A stretch of DNA of 64,000 bases from Crambe crambe (lineage: Eukaryota > Porifera > Demospongiae > Poecilosclerida > Crambeidae). The position numbers and the translations under genes are program-made. This document shows positions 14,128 to 26,300 of this stretch, piece by piece (position 1 is the stretch's first letter; each line of letters opens with the position of its first letter). The DNA is taken from the NCBI GenBank assembly GCA_963924555.1, contig OZ004591.1:6324001-6388000 (forward strand), in the 5' to 3' direction. The notes beneath the pieces were generated by a model, which was not told the DNA's origin, did no database searches, and saw nothing but the letters and a program-made list of their open reading frames with translations.

Positions 14128-14356
14128 AACTAAAAGTTAGGTATTTATAATTCAGTGCTTTAATCGTTGTTTTGATATTATTTCTCCCCTTAGAATTATC
14201 TCAATTTTTGTTGTTATTGTTATTTTGACTCGATCTCGTTGTTGTTGTTGTTTTGGATTGTGCTCAGAATCTTATTTAGAATCTTATTATTAACTTTTGT
14301 ATTTATCACACGACTAATAATAGTGTGTCGCTATGACAACTAATAGTGCAATCTGA

Positions 14357-16015
14357 TTAGTGTTGGTGTGAGGAGGTGGAAGGGCCTATGGTGAGGTCGT
14401 CTTTCTTCTTGCTTCCCTTACTCTTTCCACTGCTGGCCACAGAACTAGCTCGAGAGGATGCTTTGGATGGAGCTTGGGAGGACTACTTTAGATCTAGACA
14501 TGGACTATACAAGTGAGCTGGTACTGCTGCAAGGAGATGCACCTACAAACAAACAATGTTAATCATTTAGCTACCTTGTCCATCATTCATCTGTCCTGAC
14601 AATACCTGCTTTGGGAGTAGAAGCTGTTGAGCCCCTACTTGTTGATCCTATATCAACTCTATTTGTTGGAAAGGGAGAACCACCCCTATAAAGAGATAAT
14701 TCACAATCTGAACTACAGCATCAAGGAGGAGTTTACATAGCTCTAATGATTCTTATGTATGCACTGACCTTCCTGAAACAGAGGAAACTGAGCTCGTTGC
14801 AGAAGAGAGTGCAGAGCTAGCCCTACTTCCTGAGGGTGAAGGTGGGGGAGGGAGGCCTGCCTGAGAGAACAGGAGCTGTAGAGTGGGTACAACCTCGTGG
14901 TTGTGGGATGCAAGTGTTCCCAACTGTTGTACAATGTCTGCTCCAAAGTCCCTCAGCACTCGTAGTTCAATATCCTTCTGGACGTGGGAGGGGTTGATTC
15001 CACACACCTCTTCCTTGGCCCCAAGCTCCTTCACCATTTTAGCAGTCTGAAATCATACAATGTTATTATGAATCTCCAAAAGGATATGGAACTAAAAGTA
15101 TAGCTAATCATAGGAGTTCCCTCTTCAATTATCACTTTGTTTTCACCCCTGAATAACTAAATCAACATTACCTGTAGAGAAACTCTTTCATGCTTTGCCT
15201 TCAGATCATCCGATTCCTTTATGAGAAGAGCAAGTGTATTCTGCTTGCCTTCAAGATTTGAGCCTCGTCAGCGTTCAGAGAGGACAAGGTTCTCTCCATG
15301 ATCTGTGTAATTGTGAGTCATTACCAAGTAAATAAGGAAACGATTCAAATGACAGTGTTATGACTAAAGCAGTGATGTTACACTAATACCAGAAATTCCC
15401 CTGGAGTTACGTGGAGTGAATTTGAAGGGGGAAAGTTCATTCTTTTTGCCTCATAGTTTTAATTATACAGTTAATTATGTACTTTCATATCATCTTGTAT
15501 TTGACGGACATTAGTTCTCTTCTGCCTGACCCGGTCCTGAGTTGCCCTCCACTGTCCCTCCAGAGTCTTAAGTTGTTCCACTTTATCAGCTTCGGGTGAC
15601 AGGGTTGAAATATAAAAGATATGCATGGACCACACACTCAAGTAATACCTGATTTATCTACTTTGGATAGACTCTTTCTAAAGATGTGTTTTTAGAGTTC
15701 ATCAAGAGAAGTGTATTCTCCATAGATATAAAAATTATAAAATGCCAGTTAGAGTCGATCCTAACCAACACAAGTGAGTTATCTTTTCCTTTTAAGTGGT
15801 TAGTGTACATACCCCAAGCATGATATCAAAGAAGCCCTACACAACATTATACTCCATACCCACCTGATTTCCTTTTCTGTCTTTTTTGATTTTTGCGTCC
15901 AGCTCGTCTCCCCTTCTCTGCAACTCTTCCCTCTCCTGAGCTGCCTTGATGACGTAGTAGGCCTGGGAGTGTTGCTCCTCCCCCTCTGGGGGTTCATTGC
16001 CACCGTCACTATCAT
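14357..16015 (-). pseudogene. CCDC39 3'-end pseudogene, first copy
   Basis: This is an antisense partial copy of the last seven CCDC39 exons (compare 45549-47277). It includes the block [11 protein letters not shown]...[16 protein letters not shown] and the SGSRASS tail. The final exon has internal deletions. The exon equivalent to 46385-46525 has lost about 10 bp. The exon equivalent to 47074-47277 has a one-base loss in a G run, so its frame shifts to MNPQRGRS where the parent has MNPPEGEE. Homology ends near 16013, and exons 1-12 are absent. It arose by duplication together with the neighbouring kelch-kinase gene. Confidence 0.85.
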
Positions 16016-16850
16016 CACCGTCGCCATCGCTTTGACCCCAGACAAGTAAAGAAACAACAGTCAGAAACGCTCAGTAAGTAGGAGAAATGGAGCAAGGATG
16101 GAGTCCGTATAATGGTTATCTAGTCAGGTAAGAGACTCATCCACCAGAAAGAGTAAGTCCCTGCCATTAATTTAATTATATCATAATTACATATTAGTCC
16201 TCACCCATATTAAAGGGGACAGAAAGTATGAGTCTAGCTTCTAAAATAAAAGATTGAACAAGTCTACAAAGTTAATCTGGTGTGCGTTAATAAGAGTCAC
16301 ACTTCTATTTCACTCTCATGACATGAAATCACCCACCACCATTGGATTTGGAGAAACAAATCCAGTGGGTATTTTGATGAACATGCTATTACCTCATGTT
16401 CTCATTCCATGTGTCAATCCATAGAGATCTTTCAGATTGTAGTTGAGTCAGTTTGTTCAGGGATGGGATGAGGGTGCATAGCCTGCAACCAACTTGATAC
16501 TGCATCTGGGAATTTAATGAATAGGGTCATCCCCATAATGGCAGTTGAGGGGTGTAGAGGTAGGAGAGGTACATGAGGTAACATATTTCCATCTTTTTTG
16601 TAGTGATTACCTTCCCCATGGCTTCACCTAACAGGGATACCTAAGAAGCATGCTAAATCATGCATTGTTAATAATCATACCACCTCTCTCTTCCATTGGG
16701 CCAAAGGGTGGAGGTTCAAGTGAAGGATTGTCACGAATTCAGATTCTGTAAAGCAAGTGCTTTTATTACAGGTAAAAGGTCGTCGAAGTAATAATCAGTG
16801 TATGCGCAGTGGGGTGGGGCTCGATTGCTTGCTAGCTACACGATCGTACG
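16016..16850. other. Duplicated non-coding flank before kelch copy B
   Basis: No gene is seen. The stretch is closely similar to 39600-40409 and in part to 32440-33480; shared phrases include GGTGATTTCATGTCA-like segments and GAATAGGGTCATCCCCATAA. It is the linker of the repeated unit, between the CCDC39 tail and the next kelch start. Confidence 0.6.
16774..16820 (+). promoter_or_regulatory. Shared upstream motif pair, kelch copy B
   Basis: AAAAGGTCGTC and then GGGTGGGGC lie just upstream of the copy B start at 16851, as in the other three copies. Confidence 0.4.
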
Positions 16851-17472
16851 ATGAGTGAGCATGAACCCTCTCCTCGCTCGTGCACTTTTACTGCTCCGGT
16901 AGATGGAAAGTTATATCTTTATGGGGGGAAAACGGATGATTTCGGTGAGAGGAAGAAACGACCTGAATCCAGTAGAGATCTAGAAATCTTCGACCCCAAA
17001 CTGGAGACATGGAGACATTTTACTACTAAAGGACATCCTCCCCCTCTGCTGTATCATGGGCGCCTGTGCATCCTCAGGTCGGCACCATCTCTACATGTAT
17101 GGTGGGCATGATGAATCATCACCTCATAACTCTCTTTATCAGTTAGACACTAGAACTTTAACGTGGACAGAATTGTCATCATCAGACAGAGCTAATAATC
17201 CAAGGAAGAAGATTGGATGTAGGATGGTGTGCTATGGACAGAAGTTAGTATTATTTGGAGGCAGGTGTGACACTACTGGACCCACTCAGCCAGGTGCTGG
17301 ATATGAGTCTGATGAATTTGGATCTATGTATACTAATGAGCTGCACACCTTTGACCTGAATGAAGGTGAGGGAGTCCTAATAAGAGTTGTTACCATCAGC
17401 CCCGCTCGGGGCTGGCTGTGCCAGATTACACTACCACCTCATTTCACCTGCCACTGTGTTGGTACGTTTCAG

Positions 17473-17648
17473 TACAGTGGATTGCAGTGATCTTGCAACA
17501 TGAAATTCAGAACACCAAACCAAAATTTACATAGCCTCCTTTCAAAGGACTTAATTGTGGCTAGAGTTGGGCTACTTAAAAGGAAGCTATGTAAATTTTG
17601 GTTTGGTGTTCTGAATTACATGTTGCAAGATCACTGCAATCCACTGTA
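17473..17648. mobile_element. Hairpin MITE in intron 1 of kelch copy B
   Basis: Arms of about 63 bp, TACAGTGGATTGCAGTGATC... and its inverse ending GATCACTGCAATCCACTGTA, surround a loop of about 50 bp, so the element is nearly one long palindrome. It occurs at the same place in copy D (41029-41206) and is absent from A and C. Confidence 0.8.
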
Positions 17649-19243
17649 CCTTTGCAATAAGCCTAGAGCACATTAAACCTCAAGTTTATACTGGAACTAT
17701 TGTACTGGTACTTTGATGGAGTAGTGGAATAATGGATTAGTGTAAACTGTGGCTTGGGTAATCTACTTTCTCCGTTGCAAAGGTGATCTCATCAGATCAT
17801 CAGATGGTTTTGTTCATAGTATAAGGCATTATGTCATTATTCTATTCAGTCATTTTCTCGGAAAAACCACAGGAGTTGGTACAGTCAGAAGTGATGGTAA
17901 TTATAATGGCCAAATCCTGTAGATAGAGTAAACTAATACGGGCAGGGTCGTAATCAACCAATAGTGGCCTTACAAGAAGAAAAAGACTGTCTTGACATTA
18001 TGCTGTGGCATGACTTTACTTTGTGAGGTGCATGACTGACCCACAATATAAAGTGCCCTTAACTCAGAGAAGGATGGGATTAATGAAGACAGTGTGACAC
18101 TGTCATATATTGGCCTGTAGTCAAGGAGCTACAGAGGTGTTGGAAGCAAGATTCAATTGGTCAGGCCCAAATTTGAAATGTAATCCCACAGACCACTGAA
18201 GCTCGGGCATCTTTCTTTTGTTTTAGATTGATAGCTAACTCCAATTTAATGTTGGTCAGGCCTGGGCCTGACTGGCCTGACCTGTTCCACCGCCTATGAG
18301 CTACATGTTAGCTGCTCAATCAGGTAACTCATGATTTTTCTGAAGATCTCAAGTAGATATTTACTTTTGGCATGATGATGAATCGCCTAGCCTTGTACAG
18401 GCTCTCGGTACCCTCAGGTACAAGGCTATATAAATCACATGACTTGATCACTGGTGGGAGTAATAAGAGTGTAATTGTTTCCTTAGGGACATGGTCCTCC
18501 CCTACAGTCAGTGGTACAAGGCCCCCTCCCTGTAGTGCTTTCTCCTTCACCATGGTGGATGACCATCATGCTGTGCTGTTTGGTGGGCGTGTCTCATGAC
18601 AAAGGAGGACTAATGATGTGTACATCCTGGACTTGAAGAGAATGGTAAGTGTTCTTGGATGTGTTAGGTCCTGTTTTACTTTGTGGCTTTAACTACATGG
18701 TTGTCATGCAGTGAGGGTGTACCACTAAAAGACCCTATGATGCATTCATGATTATTTTTGCTCTCTTACAGCATTGGAGAAAGCTGGTCCTTCAGCAGGA
18801 GGGAGGACCCTGTCCAGTTCAGAGAGATTGCCATACTGCTGTCTGTCTTGGGTATGGTGGGGACAACCCCCAAATTCTAGTAATTGGGGGATTTAGTGGT
18901 TGTGTTGACCTGAGTGATGCATGGATGCTGGATGTGAATATCAGGAGGTGGAGAGAGGTGAGTTTTTAAGTGGTGGTTAATGAAGTCTTGGTATATGAAG
19001 CATGCAAAGAACCAGTTGTAAGTCCAGCCTGCATCTTGCAAGTGCACTATTTTTTCTAGCTCTTGAGTTATAGACCATAGTAAGTAAGTTACAAGTTACA
19101 AGCTTTCCTCAATAAACACATCCCCAATATGTCATGTATGTTTCCACAAGTTTAATAATACATGGCCACTAATGGCTACATGATCTGAATTAACAAAAGC
19201 CACTAAAATTAATTCTAGTGGCCACTATCTGTATGCTTGTTAT

Positions 19244-19576
19244 CAGGGGTGGAGACAGCTACTGAAAAGTGAGGGGGCAGAGATTTTTTGTACCATATAG
19301 CACACGCAAAGCGCGCCATCTAGGGAGGTCTGGGGGCATGCCCCCCCCCCCCCTAGGAAATTTCGGGGTCCATTAGAAGCAATCTGGTGCAATCTGAGGA
19401 GGTTTTATGTTAAAATTCTAAGACCAGAAATTTCAAGTGTTGAGTAGCTAGGAGTGTTTGGGAACCAAAAGAATGAATATCAGTAAAACACAAAGTCTGT
19501 TAGTGATAAGAATGTTAATAATAATATCATGCATATCACATAAAGTGGGGGGGGGGGGGCTAGTTCTCCACCACTG
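19244..19576. mobile_element. hAT-like non-autonomous element in intron 3 of kelch copy B
   Basis: The ends CAGGGGTGGAGA and TCTCCACCACTG are imperfect inverted repeats of the hAT style. GTTAT flanks both sides as a visible direct repeat. The interior has C and G homopolymers. The same insertion is in copy D (43088-43456) and is missing from A and C. No transposase is present. The hAT assignment is tentative because the visible flanking repeat is 5 bp rather than 8. Confidence 0.6.
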
Positions 19577-20956
19577 GTTATGCTACAAATTCAGCACCAA
19601 GAAAATCGGTGATCTAGACTTAATCAATTACTACCACATGATTTAGTAACCCTCAAACCCTTGCAATTCCACTTGAGCCCCAAATCATGTGTACTGACCT
19701 CCTAAACAGTCCTGTAACATGCAGACACACATAATTGCACTGATAATTAGATTGCATGAAGTCTTCAACTTGATCACATGCCTCTATTGCCCTTTAACTG
19801 TCTGATGATGATAATAGGTGTCTTTACCCGAGCAGAAAAGATGTGGTCACTGTGCTGCTGCCTTCACCATGTGTCCAGGACTGACAGAAGTTGTTGTATT
19901 TGGAGGATATGAAAGTTATTTTTCAAAAAGAATATCCAAGACTTCTGTGCTGCGATTTGGTGAGTATTATTATTCCACACATTTGCTGACAATTCTAGTG
20001 AATACTCCTGTAGAACCAATTATAATAGAACTGACTATATTTTTTTTGTGAAAAAATATCTTACCAAAGATCAACACATTAACAAGGGACATCAGGGAAT
20101 CTTCTTTCACTACCTCATAAGGACTCAGTGTCATGTGCCTCTTGTTATGTAGCATTGCAATTACCTCTTCACTAATACACTTTACTTAATGAACATGCAG
20201 GATGTCACATAAACCGTAACACTACAAAAAACCACAAAGGAGAAAACTTGGGGACATAAAGATTGTCCTTTATATGGAGGTTTTAATGGAGGTTTTTTTT
20301 TCTCAGAGGGCCTTTATTGGAAAATGTCCTGATTTAACTGATGTTAGTCATATACTATACTTCATTCCCCATAATTATAAACACAATTATTGGCACTGGA
20401 GGTCATAATTATTTCCATGTGTTGTGCATATATACTTACATCTCAAGTGAACTTTCTTTATGTTGAGATCTCCATCACCTACTGCATTACTCAACATCTC
20501 TGTACAGTGGAGACCTCTAAATGTTTATGTGTATACTGATCCACAAATATGGGTATGAATTGCTGATCCTCAAATGTTTTCTCCCATAAAATATTTGAGA
20601 TGTATGGTATATTTTAATGGTCTCTTTATTTGGAGACACAGTGACTTTATTAGAGGTTCTGTACTTGTTGTTTGTTGCACTTGTTAAAAAGTCGTATTTG
20701 TGGTTTGTGCATGTGCAAGTCCTCACAAGTCTAGAGTCTGTGATACAGATCATAATTATTATGCTTTTATAAAGATTCCTAATGTCCACCTTATGACTAT
20801 ATCTTTTGAAATAATAATTATTTGTCTTTGGCAATAACAATACGATAATTTATTACTGTTAATCAGAATGTGTTGATGATGAGTGGACTCTGATTGATGT
20901 GTACAAGTTTCCTGACCTTGGGAGTCCAGAGAGAGTGAAAATGAAGCAGCAGTTTA

Positions 20957-21889
20957 GTAAGTGTGTGCTGTTGTAATAGCTAGATGGGAGTTGGAGACAT
21001 GGTTATCTCATTAACCCTCAGCGCATGCGCAAGGGTTAGTACTCAGTCCATGTGTGTGTGTGTTTCTGTTACATCCACCACGCTGCCAGTACACAATTAG
21101 AGCGTTCAATTTCAGCCTTAACTATGTCTAGACAATACTCTTCAGTTTTTAAATTGAGTCAATAAAGACTTTATTCCTGAAATTTGCTGCCCATATTCTA
21201 TGTATTATACTCCATATAATTTCCACGTGGGCTCAGCTGATAAGCATGTGACCCCGCCTGAGAGCTAGCTAGCGAGTCCTGAGCAAATCATTAGGCAAGA
21301 TCTAGCCAAGATCAGCTGGCAGAAATCACGTCAAGTTCCACACCAGATCTTGGCAAGTCCTGAGCGAATCGTTAGGCAAGATCTAGCCAGGATCAGCTGG
21401 AGAGTGAGCCTATGGCAGGTATTTCTACTACAGTGGGGCCTGGTAATATGCAATCAAGCAGATCTGGCATCAGACGAGTTCTGATCACTCCACTTCCTGA
21501 TCAGGCACCGATTTTTCTAGATGTAACCGGCAGAGAGTGTGTATGGTGGAAAAAGTAAAGTGCTTTTGAAGACAGTTGCAAGAAGTGAGACAAAGTGAGA
21601 AAAGATCTTATCCTTTGTAGCATCAATGCAAGTGGGATATCATCGTGTGAGGACCTAAAAAGGGAGATCAAGGTGATGATGTCATTAGTTGGGAAGAGTT
21701 TGATGTTGATTATATGTTAAGCAAATGTGATCGGGTAGTCAATATAAGAAGCAAAGAAGATACAAGGGAAAAAACATTTCCGTGAAATGAAAAAAATTGT
21801 AGGGGATGACCATTGCTTAAAAAGTAAGGAAACAAGAATGAACTACTTGTATCCACAGCACTCACAATCATTATCTGTAATCATGCCAA
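20957..21889. repeat. Non-coding stretch with a 46 bp direct repeat
   Basis: No gene is seen. AGTCCTGAGCAAATCATTAG and the following GCAAGATCTAGCC...GATCAGCTGG occur at 21274-21320 and again, with few changes, at 21355-21402, about 81 bp apart. A GT microsatellite lies near 21052-21064. Confidence 0.55.
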
Positions 21890-22708
21890 ATGCCATTGAC
21901 CCTTGGTGCACTATAAACTTGAAACAATCTATTCATTATCTTTCATTATCGTTTTCACTGTACTGAAGACTTGCTATCAAATCTGGTGAATATGGAGATA
22001 AAAACCGTAAAACATAGCTTTAATTTGCAAAATTAAATCAGCAACTCCCACCACATGATGAATGGTAGCATTATCCATCACCTCTATGGAATTTGGGTTG
22101 CTGCAATTAAATGGTTGTAGTATGGGAAGTAATGAATCCTTTATAAATCATACCCCATTCACATTGCCTTCAGCAAGAAAAACCCTTAACTGTCATTGCA
22201 GTAATAGCAGAATATCTTTTTCCACAACCAAATATCCTATGGTCGACTGGTAGAATCCTTTTAAGTGTGTAAACAAATTTCCTCATGCTGTTACGCCTAT
22301 CACAGCCACTCAGATAATCATTTCTGGTTCATAAGCTGTGATTTCTGCCATAAAAGAAGCTCTTAATTCATCTGATCTCTGTAAAGCTACATGCCGAATA
22401 ACTCTCCTAGAACAACCCATGAGTCTGAGAGTTTTACATATGTAAGACACGCTAATAGTCACTCCAAAATAGTCATACAGCTTATTTCTATTCATACAAG
22501 TAGATGCCGGTATGTTCTATGATTAGAGTAAGTCGTTCATATCCAAATAGTGCCTGTGATCTATCACGCTGGGCCTGGGACTCACATCACCAGTCTGTTG
22601 GAATAACTTAAGGTATCGTCTGACTGAATGCTCAAGAACACACATCTGATGGGAAATAGAAGTTGCAGACTTCTTGTGAGTTATGCTTATAGCCACACAA
22701 TTCTCCAC
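21890..22708 (-). pseudogene. Decayed IS630/Tc1-mariner-type transposase
   Basis: On the minus strand an N-terminal helix-turn-helix segment (22708-22523, VLEHSVRRYLKLFQQTGDV) is followed by ICKTLRLMGCSRRVIRHVAL (22495-22310). Then come the DDE domain remnants GCDRRNSMRK and VMDNATIHHVVGV, the latter carrying the second catalytic Asp. The pieces lie in different frames and contain several stops, so the gene is dead. The order matches DDE_3 transposases of the IS630/Tc1 superfamily. Terminal inverted repeats were not identified with certainty. Confidence 0.8.
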
Positions 22709-23397
22709 CGAAAATCCACCGAGTAAGGTATTGGCATACTACTAGCTAGCTAGATTTGAATTTGGCACCATTTTACTGTGCACATGCGTGTAAGCTGGAC
22801 AACCTTCCAGAAAACCATACCATTACCTACTCGTCTACAGGTGAGCTTCGTGTCTGTGGTGTAGAGCAACAGCATAATGAAACTCTTAGCTAGTTGGAGT
22901 GTTTTAACTAGCCATACCTTCTACAGTAGTAGCCTAGTGCATGTGTCTATATGCATGTTGCTTAAGCCATTAATTTAGCTGGCTGACACATGTCTTAGGA
23001 CTACCTGCTGCAGAGTATGCTTTTATAGAGTGCATTTTTACAATCTCCAAGCATCATGCAGGGACTGATGATTGCTGGGGATTCAAAATGAGAATGTGAA
23101 GTGTAACTATACTTCTTGTCAACTAAGTCGACAGACACTGATCACTCAATGATATGGAATGTACATGCCAATTTATAGATGATTCAAAATAAAAATGTAG
23201 ACTCTGTTGTACTCAATACCTCTTGTTGATCAGTGATCCATATCTGCCAACAATACTATAAATGTTAACATTTGCATTGTATGTGCTTTTTAATAGTGCC
23301 TTATGTGTGTGCTGAGGGTTAGCACTTTAGTGTTGTTTTTTTTAGTATATAAGTGATGGATGAGTGATGGAATCCTTCACTTTAACTGAATTTAGTG
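22709..23397. other. Intergenic, nothing recognised
   Basis: About 690 bp of AT-rich sequence lies upstream of the GTPase/Death gene. No coding exon or RNA is recognised. A TGTGCTGAGGGTTA near 23308-23321 inversely matches TAACCCTCAGCGCA near 21012. Confidence 0.4.
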
Positions 23398-26300
23398 ATG
23401 GAGAAGTATCTGGAGGAAGGCATCCAACATGACTACATTCAATCACAAGTTGCCAACTTCCTGGCTTCAGGTGTTCCAGGCTCAGGGAAAACGTCTCTCC
23501 ATTATTCCCTGTTCGATTTACCACCACCACCATTAAGAATCAGCACTGCATGTATCGAGCAAGCACAGAGAGCAGTGCTGATAACAAGAAGTAGTGAAGA
23601 CTCTTCCTCTGAGATCGTGGAGTTCAAGCCAGTTGAAGAAAAAGAGCTGAAGCAAATGATCGCAAAGGAGATGACAGAAGGAAGAATAAGTGCAAAAGAA
23701 AAAGAAGTATTCTCAGAAATGGAGAAGACACTCAAGGCGAATCCTCCAGTGGAAGATCGTTCAACTCGACCTTTGTTACCTTCTACTCAAGAGCCAACTC
23801 CAGTGGAGAGTTATCAAATGAAAGATCATCAACCTCAACACTCTTCTCAGCCTGTTTCAAGTTCTCAGTCTTCACCCACACCTAATGAAGCCTCTTCACA
23901 CTTAGTTGTATCACCTCGAGTGAAATTACAAGAAATTGATGAGATCATGTATCTCATGCTCCATCCCACCCCAGCCAACATACCACGACTGAGGAACCGC
24001 CTGGTGCAATTCATCGACAGTGGTGGACAGCCCAAGCTATTGGAGATGTTACCTGCATACCTCCGAAATCTTTCCTCTTTGCTGCTTGTCCATCGTCTCT
24101 TGGAGACTCTCTGTTCCGCACCAAAGGCCGAATATTGCGACAAGGAAGGCAAGCTTTTCGAATTGGGTCACTTCAACCTCACCAATCTGGAAATGTTGGT
24201 GAAGTGTGCACAGCTCTCTCGTTACCACCAATCCCACCTGGCACTTCCTCACGTGGAGTATGACGATTCTCCTCCCAACATAGTGGTGGTGGGCACCTTC
24301 AGAGACCAGGAAGGCAAGTGCAAGGAGACTAGGAAGGAGAAAAATGCCCAACTGGAGGTGGCATTTGAGCAATTTGGTGAGAGCGTCATCAGGCGATCGA
24401 ATGGGGAGATCATCTTCGGTGTGGATGCCACTTCTCGTAGCGATCCTGTAACCTCTGAGCTAAGAGCTGCCTTGAAGTATGGGAAATGCCTGTGCTACAG
24501 GTGCCCGAAACAATGGTACCTCCTTGAGTTGGAGCTGAGGAAGCTGGGGAAGAAAATCATTCCCAAGGAGGAAGTCTTTTCAATTGCCAGAGCATTGCAC
24601 ATCAAAATCATGGAATCTGTAGAGGCTGCATTGGTGTTTTGGCACTACATCAACATCATCATGTATTTCCCCAGCATCCTTCCTGAAGTCGTCATATTCC
24701 AACCAGATGCTGTGATTGGAATCATCAGCCAACTCTATATACGAGCAGCACGTCAAGATCAGTGATACTGCCGAATCTGATATCACAGATGAAGAAGACA
24801 TACATTTCCGAGACCAAGCTGTCTTTAATGAAGATTATCTCTATCACATAAAGAATGATACCGTCTTGTCGGTGGATGAGCTCCTCCTTATTCTTCAGGA
24901 CAGGAAGACCGTTGCCAAACTTCCTTCCAGTGATGAGAGTTCCTCCCTTTATTTCATGCCCAGCTTTTTAGACGAGTGCACTGAAGAGCCAGGTGCTTCG
25001 CCTACTTCTCAACTTCCAGTAGCTTCGTCTCTGCTGGTCTCTTTCCCCACTCCTGAGGTTCCTTTGGTCTCTTTTGCACTTTCATTTCTGATATAGTGTC
25101 TTCCAGTGAGTGCAAGATCCCTGACCTTGATAGTTCCACCAGGTTATATAGGAACTTGATTTCCATCACTCTTAGCTTTAGTCCAGGCTCTTTTGGTACT
25201 CTCACTCTGTTCAACACTGGAAAGGTTTTCTCCATCACTCCTTACTCCCTCTCCTCTTCTTCTTTCTTGCCAAAAGTGAAGAAGCTTGTAGCTAAATCTC
25301 TTGATGCTTCTTGTAGGGTGTTGTCTTACAGAAAGCTTCACCAGTTCTCCTTCCAGTGCGAGTGTGGCCAATCTCCAGATCATGTTGCTCACCTTTCACC
25401 AGACGAGAAAGGGAAGACATGCTCCATGGATGCTGACAAAGGAAGCATTGATCTTACAAAGAAGCAGGTCTTGTGGACAGGTGTGTTCTCTAGTAGTAAC
25501 ACTGTCTCACACTAATTTATTTATTTTCATTGTTTTAGATCAGTGCAGTGATGTTGCATCTCAGACTATTCTAGATCAGTGCAGTGATGTTGCATCTCAG
25601 ACTATTCTAGATCAGTGCAGTGATGTTGCATCTCAGACTATTTGTAGCATGGAGACTTCAGTGAACAGTAAGCAACTCATAATCCATTCATTTATCATGT
25701 ACTTATTATTCATTTATTCATATATTCATGCATTTATTCATCAATTCACAATATTTTCTTGATTAACTAATCGATCAGTCATTTACATGATGTATTATTT
25801 ATACAGGTTATCAGCGAGGAATGGACGTTGTCGGATCAACCTCTTTAATTTACAGAGGAGAAGCACTCAGCTTTACCTGGAATGGTCATGGCTTTAAGCT
25901 CCACCTTTTTGAGGGTGCAGTTACCTCCGACATCACTGAATGTCCTATTCATCTGGAGGCTGCAATATCTGGCCAGTTCCAGTTTCCTGATGGTGCTGAG
26001 CTGGTGAGTGGTGTGTATTGCATCCACAGCCCCGAGCAATTCAGCAAGAGAGCGACAGTTAAAATCCAGCATTTTTCTTCTTCCGATTCTCAGAAAGAAA
26101 TCGATGAGCTTTGTTTTGTCTTCAGTAGCAGAGATCAATTTCCCTGTCAATTCACTTATCATGAAGATTGCACGTTCTCGGTTGGTAGTCAGTATGGGGC
26201 CATTGAAACCAAAAGCTTTGGCAAATTCGCAATTATTGTGAGAAGGAACCCCCAGAGTAGCACTACTTTTCGTAATTTGTATCGATCACATATTTTGTAT

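Larger units (their letters stand above)
16851..20956 (+). pseudogene. Kelch-kinase family, copy B (broken; kinase exon missing)
   Basis: Exon equivalents are 16851-17365, 18487-18644, 18772-18957 and 19818-19959, encoding the kelch half and closely similar to copy D. Two lesions break it. An extra G in the run at 17058-17060 shifts exon 1 after LLYHG. A TGA at 18597-18599 stops exon 2 where copy D reads a glycine codon (GGA). No coiled-coil/kinase exon follows. Instead a divergent short exon (20867-20956, ECVDDEWTLIDV...) resembles only the first residues of the normal exon 5 (EYRESASTGEWVLTDV). If transcribed, it could give at most a truncated kelch protein or a non-coding RNA. Confidence 0.8.

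Noticed and set aside
20517..20840. 107-codon minus ORF with many K, T and N codons
   Set aside because: AT-rich intronic sequence of copy B; no splice context or family resemblance.
24730..25070. Programmed ribosomal frameshifting in the Death-domain gene
   Set aside because: No slippery heptamer with a downstream structure was evident, and two more lesions occur in module 2; decay or sequence error is simpler.
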